From: Gammaproteobacteria bacterium HGW-Gammaproteobacteria-4
Lineage (GTDB): Bacteria; Pseudomonadota; Gammaproteobacteria; Xanthomonadales; Xanthomonadaceae
Length of the DNA stretch: 64,000 bases
Assembly: GCA_002839995.1 (NCBI GenBank)
Contig: PGZC01000005.1
Span: 62,001-126,000 of the forward strand
Reading direction: 5' to 3'
Shown here: positions 18,025 through 27,304 of the stretch, one piece after another
Position numbering within the stretch: position 1 is the stretch's first letter
How the letters are laid out: each line of letters starts with the position of its first letter
Translations under genes and position numbers: made by a program
The notes under the pieces: model-generated
Databases searched by the model: none
The model's input: only the letters and a program-made list of their open reading frames with translations
What the model was told of the DNA's origin: nothing

Positions 18025-18243
18025 ACGCCGGATCTTTCCATCCTGTCCGACGAGTTCCTGCTCGACGAGCGGCAGCTGGAGAAGAAGAATCTCGCTCTTG
18101 AGGCATTGCGCAAGCCGCTGGTCAAACGCTTACAGCGCAAGTACGGCTACCCGCCCGATTTGCAGGATGTGGCGGTGCGGACGGTGCTGCAGCAGGCGGA
18201 GGTGTTGTCGGCGTCGTGGCAGCCGGCGCATTCACGCGCATGA
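18025..18243 (+). pseudogene. C-terminal fragment of a type I restriction enzyme subunit (HsdR)
   Basis: The frame reads TPDLSILSDEFLLDERQLEKKNLALEALRK and then KRLQRKYGYPPDLQDVAVRTVLQQAEVLSASW before a stop. Both segments match the extreme C terminus of HsdR proteins. There they are normally separated by several dozen residues, so this piece is also internally deleted. There is no start, helicase or nuclease part, and no hsdM or hsdS nearby. It is a relic of a lost restriction system directly beside the integrase relic and the stray kinase-gene copy. Confidence 0.7.
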
Positions 18244-18289
18244 GGGCCATGGCATGCCCGGCCGGAACCATCGCCCGCCATCCGGATTT

Positions 18290-21200
18290 TCATTGCAACG
18301 TATTCAAGGCGTCTCGGTCCCGCCCGGCGTCCGCGAGCAGTTGCTCGAACTGCGCCGCAGGCACCGGCCTGCTGAACAGGTAACCTTGCGCCGCGTCGCA
18401 GCCCATCTCGGCCAGCACATCGAATTGCGTTTGCGTTTCCACGCCCTCGGCGACGACCGCGAGATCGAGGCTGTGCGCCATCGCCACGATGCTCGCCACC
18501 AGCCCCTTGGCGTTCGCGTTGGTGGCAATCTCGCGCACGAAGCTGGTGTCGATCTTGACGTTGTCGACCGGCAGGCGGCGGATGTAGCTCAACGACGAAT
18601 AGCCGGTGCCGAAGTCGTCGATGGAAACATGCATGCCCAAGCTCTTGAGCCGGTTCAACACCTGCAGCGAGGCGTCGATATCGTCCATCAATTCGGACTC
18701 GGTGATCTCGATGCACAACAGCGAGCGTCGTGGGTCGAGTCCGGTTTGCTGCAGGTGCTGGCGCACCACTTCCAGAAAATCCAGCGAGCGCAATTGCCGC
18801 GGCGAGACGTTGACCGACAGGCGGAAGTCGCCGCCGATGCGCGCGCTCCAGGCAACGTGTTGGGAAAACGCCGAGCGCACCACCCAACTGCCGATCGCTT
18901 CGATCATGCCGGACTGTTCGGCCAAGGGCACGAACACGCTGGGCGACACCGGGCCCAACGAACGGCTGTCCCAGCGTAACAGCGTTTCCGCGCCGATGAT
19001 CGCGCGGTCGGCGATCCGCACGACCGGCTGATACACCAGCGAGAGTTCGTTGCGCTCGATGGCGCCGGACAGCTCGGTCTCCATGTGATGGCGCTGGCGC
19101 GCCTGCTGGTCGAGCGTGGCGGAATAGAACGCGAAGTTGCGGCGCGGCGACGCCTGACTGTGGCTGAGCGCCAGTTCGGCATTGCGGATCAGGGTCGCGA
19201 TGTCGGCGCCGTCCAGCGGGAAAATCGAGACACCCATGCTGACCCCGGTGGCGATGCGCTTGTCCGCCAGCCGCACTTCCCTGGGGCACTCGGAAATGAT
19301 CTGCCCAGCGATCACCGAGGCTTCCTCCACGCTCGCCACTTCGGCAAGCAGCACGCCGAACTCGTTGTCGCCCAGGCGTGCCACGGTATCGCCGGGACGC
19401 ACGGCCTGGTTGAGATAGGCTGCCACCTGGGTCAGCATCTGGTCGCCGCCGGCCAGGCCGAATTCGCTGTTGGTCTTGCGCAGGCCGGCGACGCGAATCG
19501 ACAACACCGCCGCCACCCGGCGCAGGCGCGGCGCCCGCGACAGGGTTTGCGCGGCACGATCCTCGAACAGGCTGCGATTGGGCAATCCGGTGAGGCGGTC
19601 GAAGTTGGACAGCCGGTACACCAGCGCGCGCTGACCGATGTGATCCAGCCCCAGTCCGGCATCGGCGACCAGTTGCCGCAACAACACCACCTCTTCATCG
19701 TCGAATGCGTGCGTGGTTGCCGACCACAATAGCAACGCCCCCGCGACCTGCCCTTCGCTGCGCAGCGGGAAGGCGGCGACCGCACCCACGCCGCAGGCGA
19801 CCAGCACCGGGTCGAAACGACGGATTCCCGCCGGCACGCTATCTTGCTCGATACAGTGGTTTCCCGTTCGCAGGGCAGCACACAACGGGCTGACATCGGA
19901 CGCGTCGGCGCTCGCAAGATTCGCCGCCATCGCGTCGAAATATGCCGGCGCCGCGCCGGCGTGCCCTGCCACGTACGCTTTCGCGCCGTGCGGGTCGAGC
20001 CGGATCATGCAGGCCGCGACAAAGCCGCCGGTCTGCACCGCGATGCGGCAGGTGTCGTCGGCGATGTCCCCGGCGCGCTGGGTACGCAGCAGCGCACCGT
20101 TGATCTCGCTCAACACGGCCTGCACCCGTGTCAGCCGGGCAATGCGTTGCTCTTTTTGGATTGTATCCAGGCCGAGCGCGGTATCGGCCGCAAGTTGCCG
20201 CAGCAGTTCGAGCTCGGCGGTATCGGTGAACGCGGCGGCAGCGCTGGAAATCAACGCCAGAGCGCCAATGGCGCGGCCAGCGACGCACAGTGCGAATACC
20301 ATTTCGGCGCCGCAGCCGGAGCAAGGCTCGGCGCCGTGTGTCGCCGGGACCAGCGCCTGCCCGCCCCGGGCTTCGGCAACCACCGCATCGAGTAACCCGG
20401 AAACCGGATCGCCGCGTCTTGCCGTGAGCTGCTCCAGATCGACCACGCTCCCCGCAAACGCCGATTCGCAGCGACCCATGTGGGCAACCGGCCGTGCCTG
20501 CGTAGCATCCGCATCGGCGAGATAGATGCAGGCAGCGCAGTAACCGCCGACCTCCACCGCGATCCGGCACGCTTCGCCGATCAGTGCGTCGCGGTCCCGA
20601 ATGTGGAAGATCGCCGCGTTGATCGCGGTCAGCATGGCGTAGGTGCGATTGAGCGCGTTGATCGAGTCGACCTGCGCCTGCACGTGATCAGCCATGTCGT
20701 TGAAGGCGATCTCCAGCACCGCCAACTCGCCCCGTTTCTCGAACACCGGGGTGCGCGCACCCAGGTCGCCGGCGGTGATCCGGTGGGTCACCGTCAGCAG
20801 CGATTTCACCCGACGTACCACCAGCACCTCGCTACCGGTCACTGCGACCAGGCCTATCGCCGAAAGGATCAGCGTGATCACCCCGAGGTCGCGCGCCAGG
20901 CGCTGGTTCAGCGGCGCCAGCAGCGCCGCGTCGGGAATGCTCGCCGCCAGATAGCCGCGCACCTCGCCTGACGCGCGCCGGACCGCCGCCAGCGCGTAGC
21001 TGCGCCGATCCGCTCCGGCCACCACCCGCACCGCAGTGCCGTCGGCGTCGGCAGACGGCTGCGTGAGCGACGTATACAGGCCCGCGTCGGGCAAACGTGT
21101 GCCCACAGCGCCGACGGCCGGCGACTGCGCCGCGACCAACCCGTCCGGGCTGACCAGCATCACCGCCGTATCCGCCGGTGGCGTTTCTGCGCCCGGCTCT

Positions 21201-21787
21201 GCCGGTGCTTGCAGCGCCAGCAGCAGCGGATAACTGGCCACCAGGACACCGCTCACGCGGCCTTGCGCGGGCAGCATCAGCGCGTAGTCGAGGAATCCTG
21301 GATTGCCGGCCATGCCGGGACGGTAGTCGCCGATGCTCAGCTCCGGCGTGGTCAGCGCGCGCTGGAAAAGTGCGCGCATGCTCGGTTCGCCGATCCGGAA
21401 GCCGGTGTCGACCCCCGCGCTGCAAACCAGCAACCCGTTGCCGTCGTACAGGCTCAGGTTGACGAACATGCCGCCGCCGGACAGCAGTTGCGCCATCCGT
21501 TCCGCGCAAAGATCGCGGTCGCCGCCGCGCAGCGCCGGCAAATTGGCGATGCCAACGAGAAACTGGCGTGCCACCAAGGTGGCTTCGCTTTCGCGCGCGA
21601 GCACGTAACGCACGCGCATCGACAACTGCGCCTGCGCCATGGCGATCGCATGCGCACGCTCACGCAGCGTCGAGCCGACCACGCTGGCGATGCCCGGCAA
21701 CGCCACCAGCACCATCAACAGCAGGATGCGCGCGCGCAGCGAATCCGGCGCCAGCCACTGCAGGCCACCGCGCTGGGTGCGGATCAT
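18290..21787 (-). CDS. Membrane sensor with HAMP, two GAF, degenerate GGDEF and EAL domains
   Basis: Large cyclic-di-GMP protein (1165 aa). Order: membrane helix (about 18-38), periplasmic sensor of about 260 residues, second helix (about 305-325), HAMP, GAF about 390-550, GAF about 560-720, GGDEF about 735-895, EAL about 905-1160. The GGDEF signature reads G-D-N-E-F after ARL, so cyclase activity is doubtful. The EAL domain keeps E-x-L-L-R (ETLLRW), EITESELMDD, DDFGTGYSSL, KIDTSFV and AEGVET, so phosphodiesterase activity is likely. The start overlaps the receiver gene stop by 4 bases and has a GGAGGA ribosome site. It most likely lowers c-di-GMP, with the GGDEF part as a GTP or regulatory module. 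Confidence 0.88.
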   Translation of the reverse strand: MIRTQRGGLQWLAPDSLRARILLLMVLVALPGIASVVGSTLRERAHAIAMAQAQLSMRVRYVLARESEATLVARQFLVGIANLPALRGGDRDLCAERMAQLLSGGGMFVNLSLYDGNGLLVCSAGVDTGFRIGEPSMRALFQRALTTPELSIGDYRPGMAGNPGFLDYALMLPAQGRVSGVLVASYPLLLALQAPAEPGAETPPADTAVMLVSPDGLVAAQSPAVGAVGTRLPDAGLYTSLTQPSADADGTAVRVVAGADRRSYALAAVRRASGEVRGYLAASIPDAALLAPLNQRLARDLGVITLILSAIGLVAVTGSEVLVVRRVKSLLTVTHRITAGDLGARTPVFEKRGELAVLEIAFNDMADHVQAQVDSINALNRTYAMLTAINAAIFHIRDRDALIGEACRIAVEVGGYCAACIYLADADATQARPVAHMGRCESAFAGSVVDLEQLTARRGDPVSGLLDAVVAEARGGQALVPATHGAEPCSGCGAEMVFALCVAGRAIGALALISSAAAAFTDTAELELLRQLAADTALGLDTIQKEQRIARLTRVQAVLSEINGALLRTQRAGDIADDTCRIAVQTGGFVAACMIRLDPHGAKAYVAGHAGAAPAYFDAMAANLASADASDVSPLCAALRTGNHCIEQDSVPAGIRRFDPVLVACGVGAVAAFPLRSEGQVAGALLLWSATTHAFDDEEVVLLRQLVADAGLGLDHIGQRALVYRLSNFDRLTGLPNRSLFEDRAAQTLSRAPRLRRVAAVLSIRVAGLRKTNSEFGLAGGDQMLTQVAAYLNQAVRPGDTVARLGDNEFGVLLAEVASVEEASVIAGQIISECPREVRLADKRIATGVSMGVSIFPLDGADIATLIRNAELALSHSQASPRRNFAFYSATLDQQARQRHHMETELSGAIERNELSLVYQPVVRIADRAIIGAETLLRWDSRSLGPVSPSVFVPLAEQSGMIEAIGSWVVRSAFSQHVAWSARIGGDFRLSVNVSPRQLRSLDFLEVVRQHLQQTGLDPRRSLLCIEITESELMDDIDASLQVLNRLKSLGMHVSIDDFGTGYSSLSYIRRLPVDNVKIDTSFVREIATNANAKGLVASIVAMAHSLDLAVVAEGVETQTQFDVLAEMGCDAAQGYLFSRPVPAAQFEQLLADAGRDRDALNTLQ

Positions 21788-22224
21788 GGTATGTCCTCCA
21801 ACCGGCGCCCGCCGAAAATGCCTGGCGGCACCGGCACCCCCAGAACCCGGGCGACATGTGGCAGCAGTTCCGCATACAGGTTGGCCTTGACCACATAGGC
21901 AAACGCCCCTGCCTCCCGCGCATGTTCGCGGTAGGGGCCGATGGCATGGTGGCTGACCACGATCACCTGGGTACGCGGAAACAACGTGCGGATACCTGCG
22001 ATCAGCTCGATGCCGTTGCCGTCGGGCAAGCTCACGTCCAGCAACACCAGGCGCGGCTGATGGGTGGCGCACGCCTGCATCGCGCTGGCGCCGTCTGCCG
22101 CCTGCAGCAGCGTGAGGTCGGGGAATGCAGCGCCGACGAAGGTGTGCAACAGCCGCCGCATCGGCGCCTGGTCGTCCACGATCAACACGGTGGTTTGCGC
22201 GCTGCAAGGTGGCGTCGTGGTCAT
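21784..22224 (-). CDS. Stand-alone receiver-domain response regulator
   Basis: One CheY-like receiver (146 aa): acidic pocket VLIVDDQAP, phospho-acceptor Asp in RLVLLDVSLPDG, and a conserved lysine in YVVKANLY. No output domain follows; the last 25 residues are Pro/Gly-rich. A GGAG ribosome site supports the ATG at 22222-22224. It overlaps the GAF-GGDEF-EAL gene by 4 bases, so the two are co-translated and the receiver probably modulates that enzyme. It lies 160 bases downstream of the NarL-type regulator and may belong to the same transcript. Confidence 0.88.
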   Translation of the reverse strand: MTTTPPCSAQTTVLIVDDQAPMRRLLHTFVGAAFPDLTLLQAADGASAMQACATHQPRLVLLDVSLPDGNGIELIAGIRTLFPRTQVIVVSHHAIGPYREHAREAGAFAYVVKANLYAELLPHVARVLGVPVPPGIFGGRRLEDIP

Positions 22225-22384
22225 CGTGAGCTCCGTGTGAGCGCCGCGCATCAATGCAGGCGAGGCGGCGTATGGAGCGCACTATCGCGAATGGGCAAGG
22301 CCGCGTATGTCGGGAGAACACGACATGCAATGAGGATAATTACCGGCAGTAGTCGGGAATCCTGGACAATCCGGGTGACGGCGC

Positions 22385-23029
22385 TCAGCGATTCGGCGTC
22401 AAGCCGTGCTGCACGGCGAAGCGCACCAGCGAGGCCAGGTCCTCGACCGCCAGTTTTTTCATGATCCGGCTGCGATAGGTATCCACTGATTTTGGCGACA
22501 GATGCACAATGCCGGCGATCGCGCTGCTGGAGTGACCTTCCACTACCAGCTGCAACACTTGCCGCTCACGTGCGCTCAGCCGCTCGATCGGGCTGAGCGA
22601 CCGTGCCATGGTGTCCTGCAGGTCGGCCGGCGCCATGCCAAGACCGGTGCTGAGGTACTGCCGGCCGCCTACCACCGCGCGGATCGCAGTGACAACTTCA
22701 TGCGCGGCCGCCTCCTTGAGCAGGTAGCCGCTGGCGCCAGCGGCGAACGCCCGGTAGACATGCTCGGAGGTCGCGTGCATCGACAACATGATCAGGCGGA
22801 TGGTCGCGCATTTGCTGCGGATCATGGCCGCCGCCTCGATGCCGTTGAGCCCGGGCATGGCAATGTCCAGCACCACCACGTCCGGGCGCAGCGCCAGCGC
22901 CTGCTGCACGGCTTCATGGCCGTTGCCGGCTTCGGCCACCACGTCGATGCCGGTAGCGCGCGACAGCAGCACGCGCAAGCCCTCGCGCATGATCGCGTGG
23001 TCGTCGGCCAGCAGCACCCGGACGCTCAT
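22385..23029 (-). CDS. NarL/FixJ-type response regulator (receiver plus LuxR HTH)
   Basis: DNA-binding regulator (214 aa). The receiver has LLADDHAIMREGL, the phosphorylated Asp in VVVLDIAMPGLNG, and the Thr/Lys switch in LSMHATSEHVYRAFAAGASGYLLKEA. The C-terminal LuxR helix-turn-helix is LSARERQVLQLVVEGHSSSAIAGIVHLSPKSVDTYRSRIM. Its ATG overlaps the stop of the preceding HisKA_3 kinase gene by 4 bases, which makes that kinase the obvious phosphodonor. Confidence 0.93.
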   Translation of the reverse strand: MSVRVLLADDHAIMREGLRVLLSRATGIDVVAEAGNGHEAVQQALALRPDVVVLDIAMPGLNGIEAAAMIRSKCATIRLIMLSMHATSEHVYRAFAAGASGYLLKEAAAHEVVTAIRAVVGGRQYLSTGLGMAPADLQDTMARSLSPIERLSARERQVLQLVVEGHSSSAIAGIVHLSPKSVDTYRSRIMKKLAVEDLASLVRFAVQHGLTPNR

Positions 23030-25521
23030 GGTGCGCGCTCCAACTCCACGATCACCCGGGTGCCGTCGCCCGGTGTGGACTGCACCTGCAATGTGGCGCC
23101 GATCGCCTGCGCGCGTTCGCGCATGATCATCTGGCCCCAACCGGGTGTGCCCGAAGCTTCGGCCGGGGCGACGAACCCGACCCCGTCGTCGTGAATCTGC
23201 AACCGCACAAGCGCACCGCTGTGCTCCACTGTGATCGACACCGCGCGCGCCTGCGCGTGCTTGGCGACGTTGGCCAGCGCTTCCTGGGCGATGCGGAACA
23301 ACGCCAGTTCAGCGGTCACCGGCAGGCGCGGCACCACCTCGTCGCCGCCGACCGTCACCGCAATCCCGCAGCGCCCGGCGTAGCGCTCGGCATACAGCTG
23401 CAACGCCGCCAGCAGGCCGTAATCATCGAGTGCGGGCGGGCGCAGATCGGCCATCACCTCGCGCACCTGCATGATCGATTCCGTCGCCAGGGTGCAGGCG
23501 TCGGCGAGCTGCGCGCCGACCTGCCGCAACGATTCCGGCGACAATTGCGCGCGCATCAGGTTCAGCACCAGATTGAGGCCGGCGAGATTCTGCCCGATGC
23601 GATCATGCAGTTCGCTGGCGATCGCCTTGCGCTCGGTCTCCTCGGCGATCGACATGCGCCACGACAACTCGCGCAGTTGCGTAGCGTTCGCATGCAGCGC
23701 CGCTTCCGCGGCGATGCGGGCGCTGATGTCGAGTACGACGCCGTGCATGCGTACCGCCTTGCCGTCGGCGTCGAACGCGAATTCGCCGCGAGCCATCACC
23801 CAGATCACCGATGCATCCGGGCGACACACCCGGAATTCACAGTTGAACGCCTCGCGGGCGGCGATCGCGCGCGCCACTTCGGCGTTCACGCGGGCCACAT
23901 CCTCACGCTGCACGCGCTGCGCAAACGCCTCGAACGTTCCGCCAAATTCGCCCGGCGCATAGCCCCACAGTTGCTCGTGCCAGCGCGACCACACGACCCG
24001 GTTGTGCACCATGTCCCAGTCGAAGCTGCCCATGTGTGCGGCATCGAGCGCCAGCCGCAGACGTTGTTCGCTGCTCGTCAGCGCGGCTTCCTCGCGAGCC
24101 TTGGCGATCGCGATCGCGGCAGTGTGGGTCACCGACGCGATCAGCTGCAAATGCGTTTCGGTGGGGTGCTGCGGGCTGCGGAAATAGAACGCGAAGGTGC
24201 CCACCACGCGTTGCTTTTGATCGAAGATCGGGGTCGACCAGCAGGCGCGCAAACCATAATGCAATGCGACCTCGCGATAATTGCGCCACAACGGATCGCT
24301 GGCGATGTCGGCCACGATCACCTGCTCGCGCCGAAACGCGGCGGTGCCGCATGAGCCCGCCTCGGCGCCGATGGCTTCGCCGTCGAAAGCGGAGCCGAAC
24401 GACTCCGGCAAACTCGGCGCCGCGCCGGCCCGCATGTGCACGCCGTCCTCATCCAGCAACAGGATCGATCCCAGGGTATCCGGAACCAGGGTTTCGACCA
24501 GGCGCACCAGCGCGCCCAGGGTGTCGGTCAGCACCACGCCCTCTGCGATCATCTCCAGCACCTGGCGCTGACCGGCCAACAGCGTCTCGCTGTGCTTGCG
24601 CGCGCTGATGTCGCGCAGCATCGCCAGCACCGTGCCATCGGGCATGTGGGTGGCGATCGCCTCGGCCGGGAACACGGTGGCGTCTTGCCGACGCAACTGC
24701 CATTCCTGGAAATGCGGCTTCCCGGCTTGTACCTCCAGCAAGGCGGGCGCGATTCGCTCGACCTCCTGATCCGCGACCACCCGCGCGGTCGCCATGCCGA
24801 TCAGTTGCCCGCGAGGGTAACCCAACATATGGCAAGCGGTGGCGTTGGCATCCAGGCACAGTCCCTGCGCATCGATGATGAGGATGCCGTCCGGGGCATG
24901 CTCGAACAGCATCCGGTAGCTGGCCGCGCTCAAGCGCTGCGCTGCCTGCAAACTTTCCGCCTCGCCGAGATAACGCTGGGCTTCGGCTTCGGCGCGCTGC
25001 CGGCGTTCGATGTCCCGTTGCAGTTCGCGGTTGCTGCGTTCCAGCTCCAGCGCCTTTTGCTCGAGCTTGCGCACCAGCACTTCGCTGTATTCCTTGAGCA
25101 CCTCGCGTTCGTTGTCCGCCGGAATCCGCGCCGACACGGGTTGCGGCGATGCCACCTGCGCCAGCACCGCGTCGATGCGCGCCATGAACGGCGCCGGCTC
25201 GGCCGGCTTGAGGATGAACGCATCGGCGCCCAGATCCAGCGCCAGTTGTTCATCCTTGGACTCGGTATAGGTGGCGGTGTACACCACGAACGGGATCTGC
25301 TGCAAACGCGCATCGGATTTCCAATGGCGCAGCAAGGTGTAGCCGTCCATCACCGGCATCAGCAGGTCCGAGACCACCAGCGTCGGCGGTTGTTGTCGCG
25401 CCAGCACCAGGGCTTCGGCGCCGTGACGGGCCGCGTCCACCCGATAGCCATGGCCCTCGAACAGCATCCGCAGCAGGTACCGATTTTCTTCCTTGTCGTC
25501 GACCACCAGCACCCGCTTCAT
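23026..25521 (-). CDS. Hybrid-type sensor kinase: receiver, PAS, GAF, PAS, HisKA_3, HATPase
   Basis: Cytoplasmic sensor kinase of 831 residues with no membrane helix. Order: N-terminal receiver (about 1-120, VLVVDDKEEN and VVSDLLMPVMDGY), coiled coil (about 145-200), PAS (about 210-325, MLFEHAPDGILIIDAQG), GAF (about 340-490), second PAS (about 510-625) and the NarX/UhpB-type kinase core. The phospho-accepting His is in IASELHDRIGQNLAGLNL, and the ATP-binding motifs are ALANVAKHAQA and IHDDGVGF. It therefore both receives phosphate, probably from the upstream kinase, and feeds the NarL-type regulator. It overlaps genes on both sides by 4 bases. Confidence 0.92.
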   Translation of the reverse strand: MKRVLVVDDKEENRYLLRMLFEGHGYRVDAARHGAEALVLARQQPPTLVVSDLLMPVMDGYTLLRHWKSDARLQQIPFVVYTATYTESKDEQLALDLGADAFILKPAEPAPFMARIDAVLAQVASPQPVSARIPADNEREVLKEYSEVLVRKLEQKALELERSNRELQRDIERRQRAEAEAQRYLGEAESLQAAQRLSAASYRMLFEHAPDGILIIDAQGLCLDANATACHMLGYPRGQLIGMATARVVADQEVERIAPALLEVQAGKPHFQEWQLRRQDATVFPAEAIATHMPDGTVLAMLRDISARKHSETLLAGQRQVLEMIAEGVVLTDTLGALVRLVETLVPDTLGSILLLDEDGVHMRAGAAPSLPESFGSAFDGEAIGAEAGSCGTAAFRREQVIVADIASDPLWRNYREVALHYGLRACWSTPIFDQKQRVVGTFAFYFRSPQHPTETHLQLIASVTHTAAIAIAKAREEAALTSSEQRLRLALDAAHMGSFDWDMVHNRVVWSRWHEQLWGYAPGEFGGTFEAFAQRVQREDVARVNAEVARAIAAREAFNCEFRVCRPDASVIWVMARGEFAFDADGKAVRMHGVVLDISARIAAEAALHANATQLRELSWRMSIAEETERKAIASELHDRIGQNLAGLNLVLNLMRAQLSPESLRQVGAQLADACTLATESIMQVREVMADLRPPALDDYGLLAALQLYAERYAGRCGIAVTVGGDEVVPRLPVTAELALFRIAQEALANVAKHAQARAVSITVEHSGALVRLQIHDDGVGFVAPAEASGTPGWGQMIMRERAQAIGATLQVQSTPGDGTRVIVELERAP

Positions 25522-25901
25522 GGCGAGCACACCGCAGGCGGCAGAAAGGCCGCGACATCGGCGACGAAGGTTTGCGGGTCGATCGGCTTCTCCAGATAGC
25601 CGTTGCAACCTTCCGCCAGCACCTTTTCGCGATCGCCGGCCATCGCATAGGAGGTGACCGCAACGATCGGCACCCGCGCCAGCGCCGGATCGGCGCGCAA
25701 CGCACGCGCCACCGCGTGACCGTCCATCAACGGCAACTGGATATCCAGCAAGATCAGGTCGAAGGCCTGGCTGGTGGCGAGGGCGATCCCGGTGCGACCG
25801 TCGCCGGCATGGGTCACGCGATAGCCGTGCCGTTCCAGCAAGAAGGTCGCGAGGTAGCGGTTTTGTTCGTTGTCCTCGATCAGCAGGATGTGCGTGCTCA
25901 T
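25518..25901 (-). CDS. Single-domain response regulator (DivK-like)
   Basis: A 127-residue receiver with no output domain: ILLIEDNEQNRYLATFLLE, phospho-Asp in LILLDIQLPLMDGH, and the lysine in NGYLEKPIDPQTF. It resembles DivK-type single-domain regulators placed next to histidine kinases. Overlap of 4 bases with both neighbours means that it is produced together with the two kinases and may relay phosphate between them. Confidence 0.9.
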   Translation of the reverse strand: MSTHILLIEDNEQNRYLATFLLERHGYRVTHAGDGRTGIALATSQAFDLILLDIQLPLMDGHAVARALRADPALARVPIVAVTSYAMAGDREKVLAEGCNGYLEKPIDPQTFVADVAAFLPPAVCSP

Positions 25902-27304
25902 GCGTTTGGCGCTCCCTGATATGGCAGCATGAAGGTGAACGTGCTGCCCTTGCCCCACGTGCTGTCAGCACGGATTTCGCCGCCCATCAGGGCGGCCAGG
26001 CGGCGGCATATGGCGAGGCCCAGGCCGGTGCCTTCGTGGTGGCGCGCCAACCCGGTATCGATCTGGCGGAACGGCAGGAACAGCGTGTGCATGTCGTCTG
26101 GCTTGATGCCGATGCCGGTGTCGCGAATGCGCAGGCACACGAACGCCGCCTGCGCCTCGGCCGACAACACCACTTCGCCGCGCTCGCTGAACTTGACCGC
26201 ATTGCCGAGCAGATTGAGCACGATCTGTTCGACCCGGCGCTGGTCGCCGTGCACCGGCGGCAGCTCCGGCGGCAGCTCCAGCCGCAAGGCCAGACCCTTG
26301 GCCTGCGCCAGCGGCCGCATGATGTCCGCGACCCGGATCAGCGCGGCGCGCAGGTCGAACGGCAGGCAATCCACCCGCAACTCGCCGGCCTCGATCTTGG
26401 AAATATCGAGCACGTCGTTGATCAGCGCCAGCAGGTGGCGGGCGCTGGTTTGCACCATGCCCAGTTGCTTGTCCTGTTCGGGGTTGAGCGGCCCGGCCAG
26501 CCCCTGCAACAGGATGCCGGTAAAGCCGATGATCGAGTTGAGCGGGGTGCGCAGTTCGTGCGACATGGTGGCGAGAAAGGCCGATTTGAGGCGGTCGGCC
26601 TGTTCCGCGCGTTGGCTGGCGCGCTGCAATCCGCGATTGGAACGCCGCAAGCGCAACTCACCCAAGCGCAAACGGGCAAAGCCGCGACGCACTGCAATCA
26701 ACGCGCCAATCCCGACCAGCACCGCCAGCAGCGCCCCGGCGACAATGCTGGACAGCGCGAAGCGCGCCATCATCCGCGCCTTCGCTTCGCGCGGCGGCAA
26801 CAGGTCGCTTTCTTCCTTCATCATTTGCACAATCAACTCGCGGATGCGGTCGTGCAAACGCTTGCCCTCGCCGCCCTGGATGATGCCTTCGGCGGCGTCG
26901 CGGCCCTGGTCGCGGCGGGCACGCACTACCGAGGCGGCGTTCGCCACGCGCGCTGCCATTACCGGCTCCAGTGTCCGCAACAGCGATTGCTGGCGCGGAC
27001 TGTCGGCGGTGCTCTCGCGCACCTGCGCAAAGCGGGTATCCAGCACCGCCAGCGCATCGTCATAGGGATTGAGGTAATTCCGATCGCCGGTGATGGCATA
27101 CCCGCGCGTGGCCGTTTCGATGTCGGTGATGGTAGCCAGCATCGTGCCCAGTTGCGTCAGCACCAGGTGGGTGTGCTGAACCGAGCGCGCGTCGGCGCGC
27201 AGTCGCTGGATGCTGATCCACGCAATCGCCGACACCGCGATCACCAGCAGCAATCCCAGCAAAAACGCGACGCTTATCTTGCGTTCCAGAGACAACCATC
27301 GCAT
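25898..27304 (-). CDS. Membrane histidine kinase with CHASE3-like sensor
   Basis: Sensor kinase of 468 residues. Two membrane helices (about 12-32 and 185-208) flank a helical periplasmic region typical of CHASE3 (TATRGYAITGDRNYLNPYDDAL). There follow a short coiled coil, HisKA with the phospho-His in MSHELRTPLNSIIGFT, and HATPase_c with NLLGNAVKFSERG, IRDTGIGIKPDD and GTGLGLAICRRLAALMGG. It is the first gene of the overlapping four-gene signalling unit; a GGAG ribosome site precedes the ATG by 9 bases. Its signal is unknown. Confidence 0.92.
   Translation of the reverse strand: MRWLSLERKISVAFLLGLLLVIAVSAIAWISIQRLRADARSVQHTHLVLTQLGTMLATITDIETATRGYAITGDRNYLNPYDDALAVLDTRFAQVRESTADSPRQQSLLRTLEPVMAARVANAASVVRARRDQGRDAAEGIIQGGEGKRLHDRIRELIVQMMKEESDLLPPREAKARMMARFALSSIVAGALLAVLVGIGALIAVRRGFARLRLGELRLRRSNRGLQRASQRAEQADRLKSAFLATMSHELRTPLNSIIGFTGILLQGLAGPLNPEQDKQLGMVQTSARHLLALINDVLDISKIEAGELRVDCLPFDLRAALIRVADIMRPLAQAKGLALRLELPPELPPVHGDQRRVEQIVLNLLGNAVKFSERGEVVLSAEAQAAFVCLRIRDTGIGIKPDDMHTLFLPFRQIDTGLARHHEGTGLGLAICRRLAALMGGEIRADSTWGKGSTFTFMLPYQGAPNA

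Noticed and set aside
17806-18243. Complete 145-codon frame across the duplicated kinase leader and the hsdR fragment
   Set aside because: Only the last 70 codons resemble a protein; the first half translates repeat DNA, so it is scored as an hsdR fragment and not a gene.
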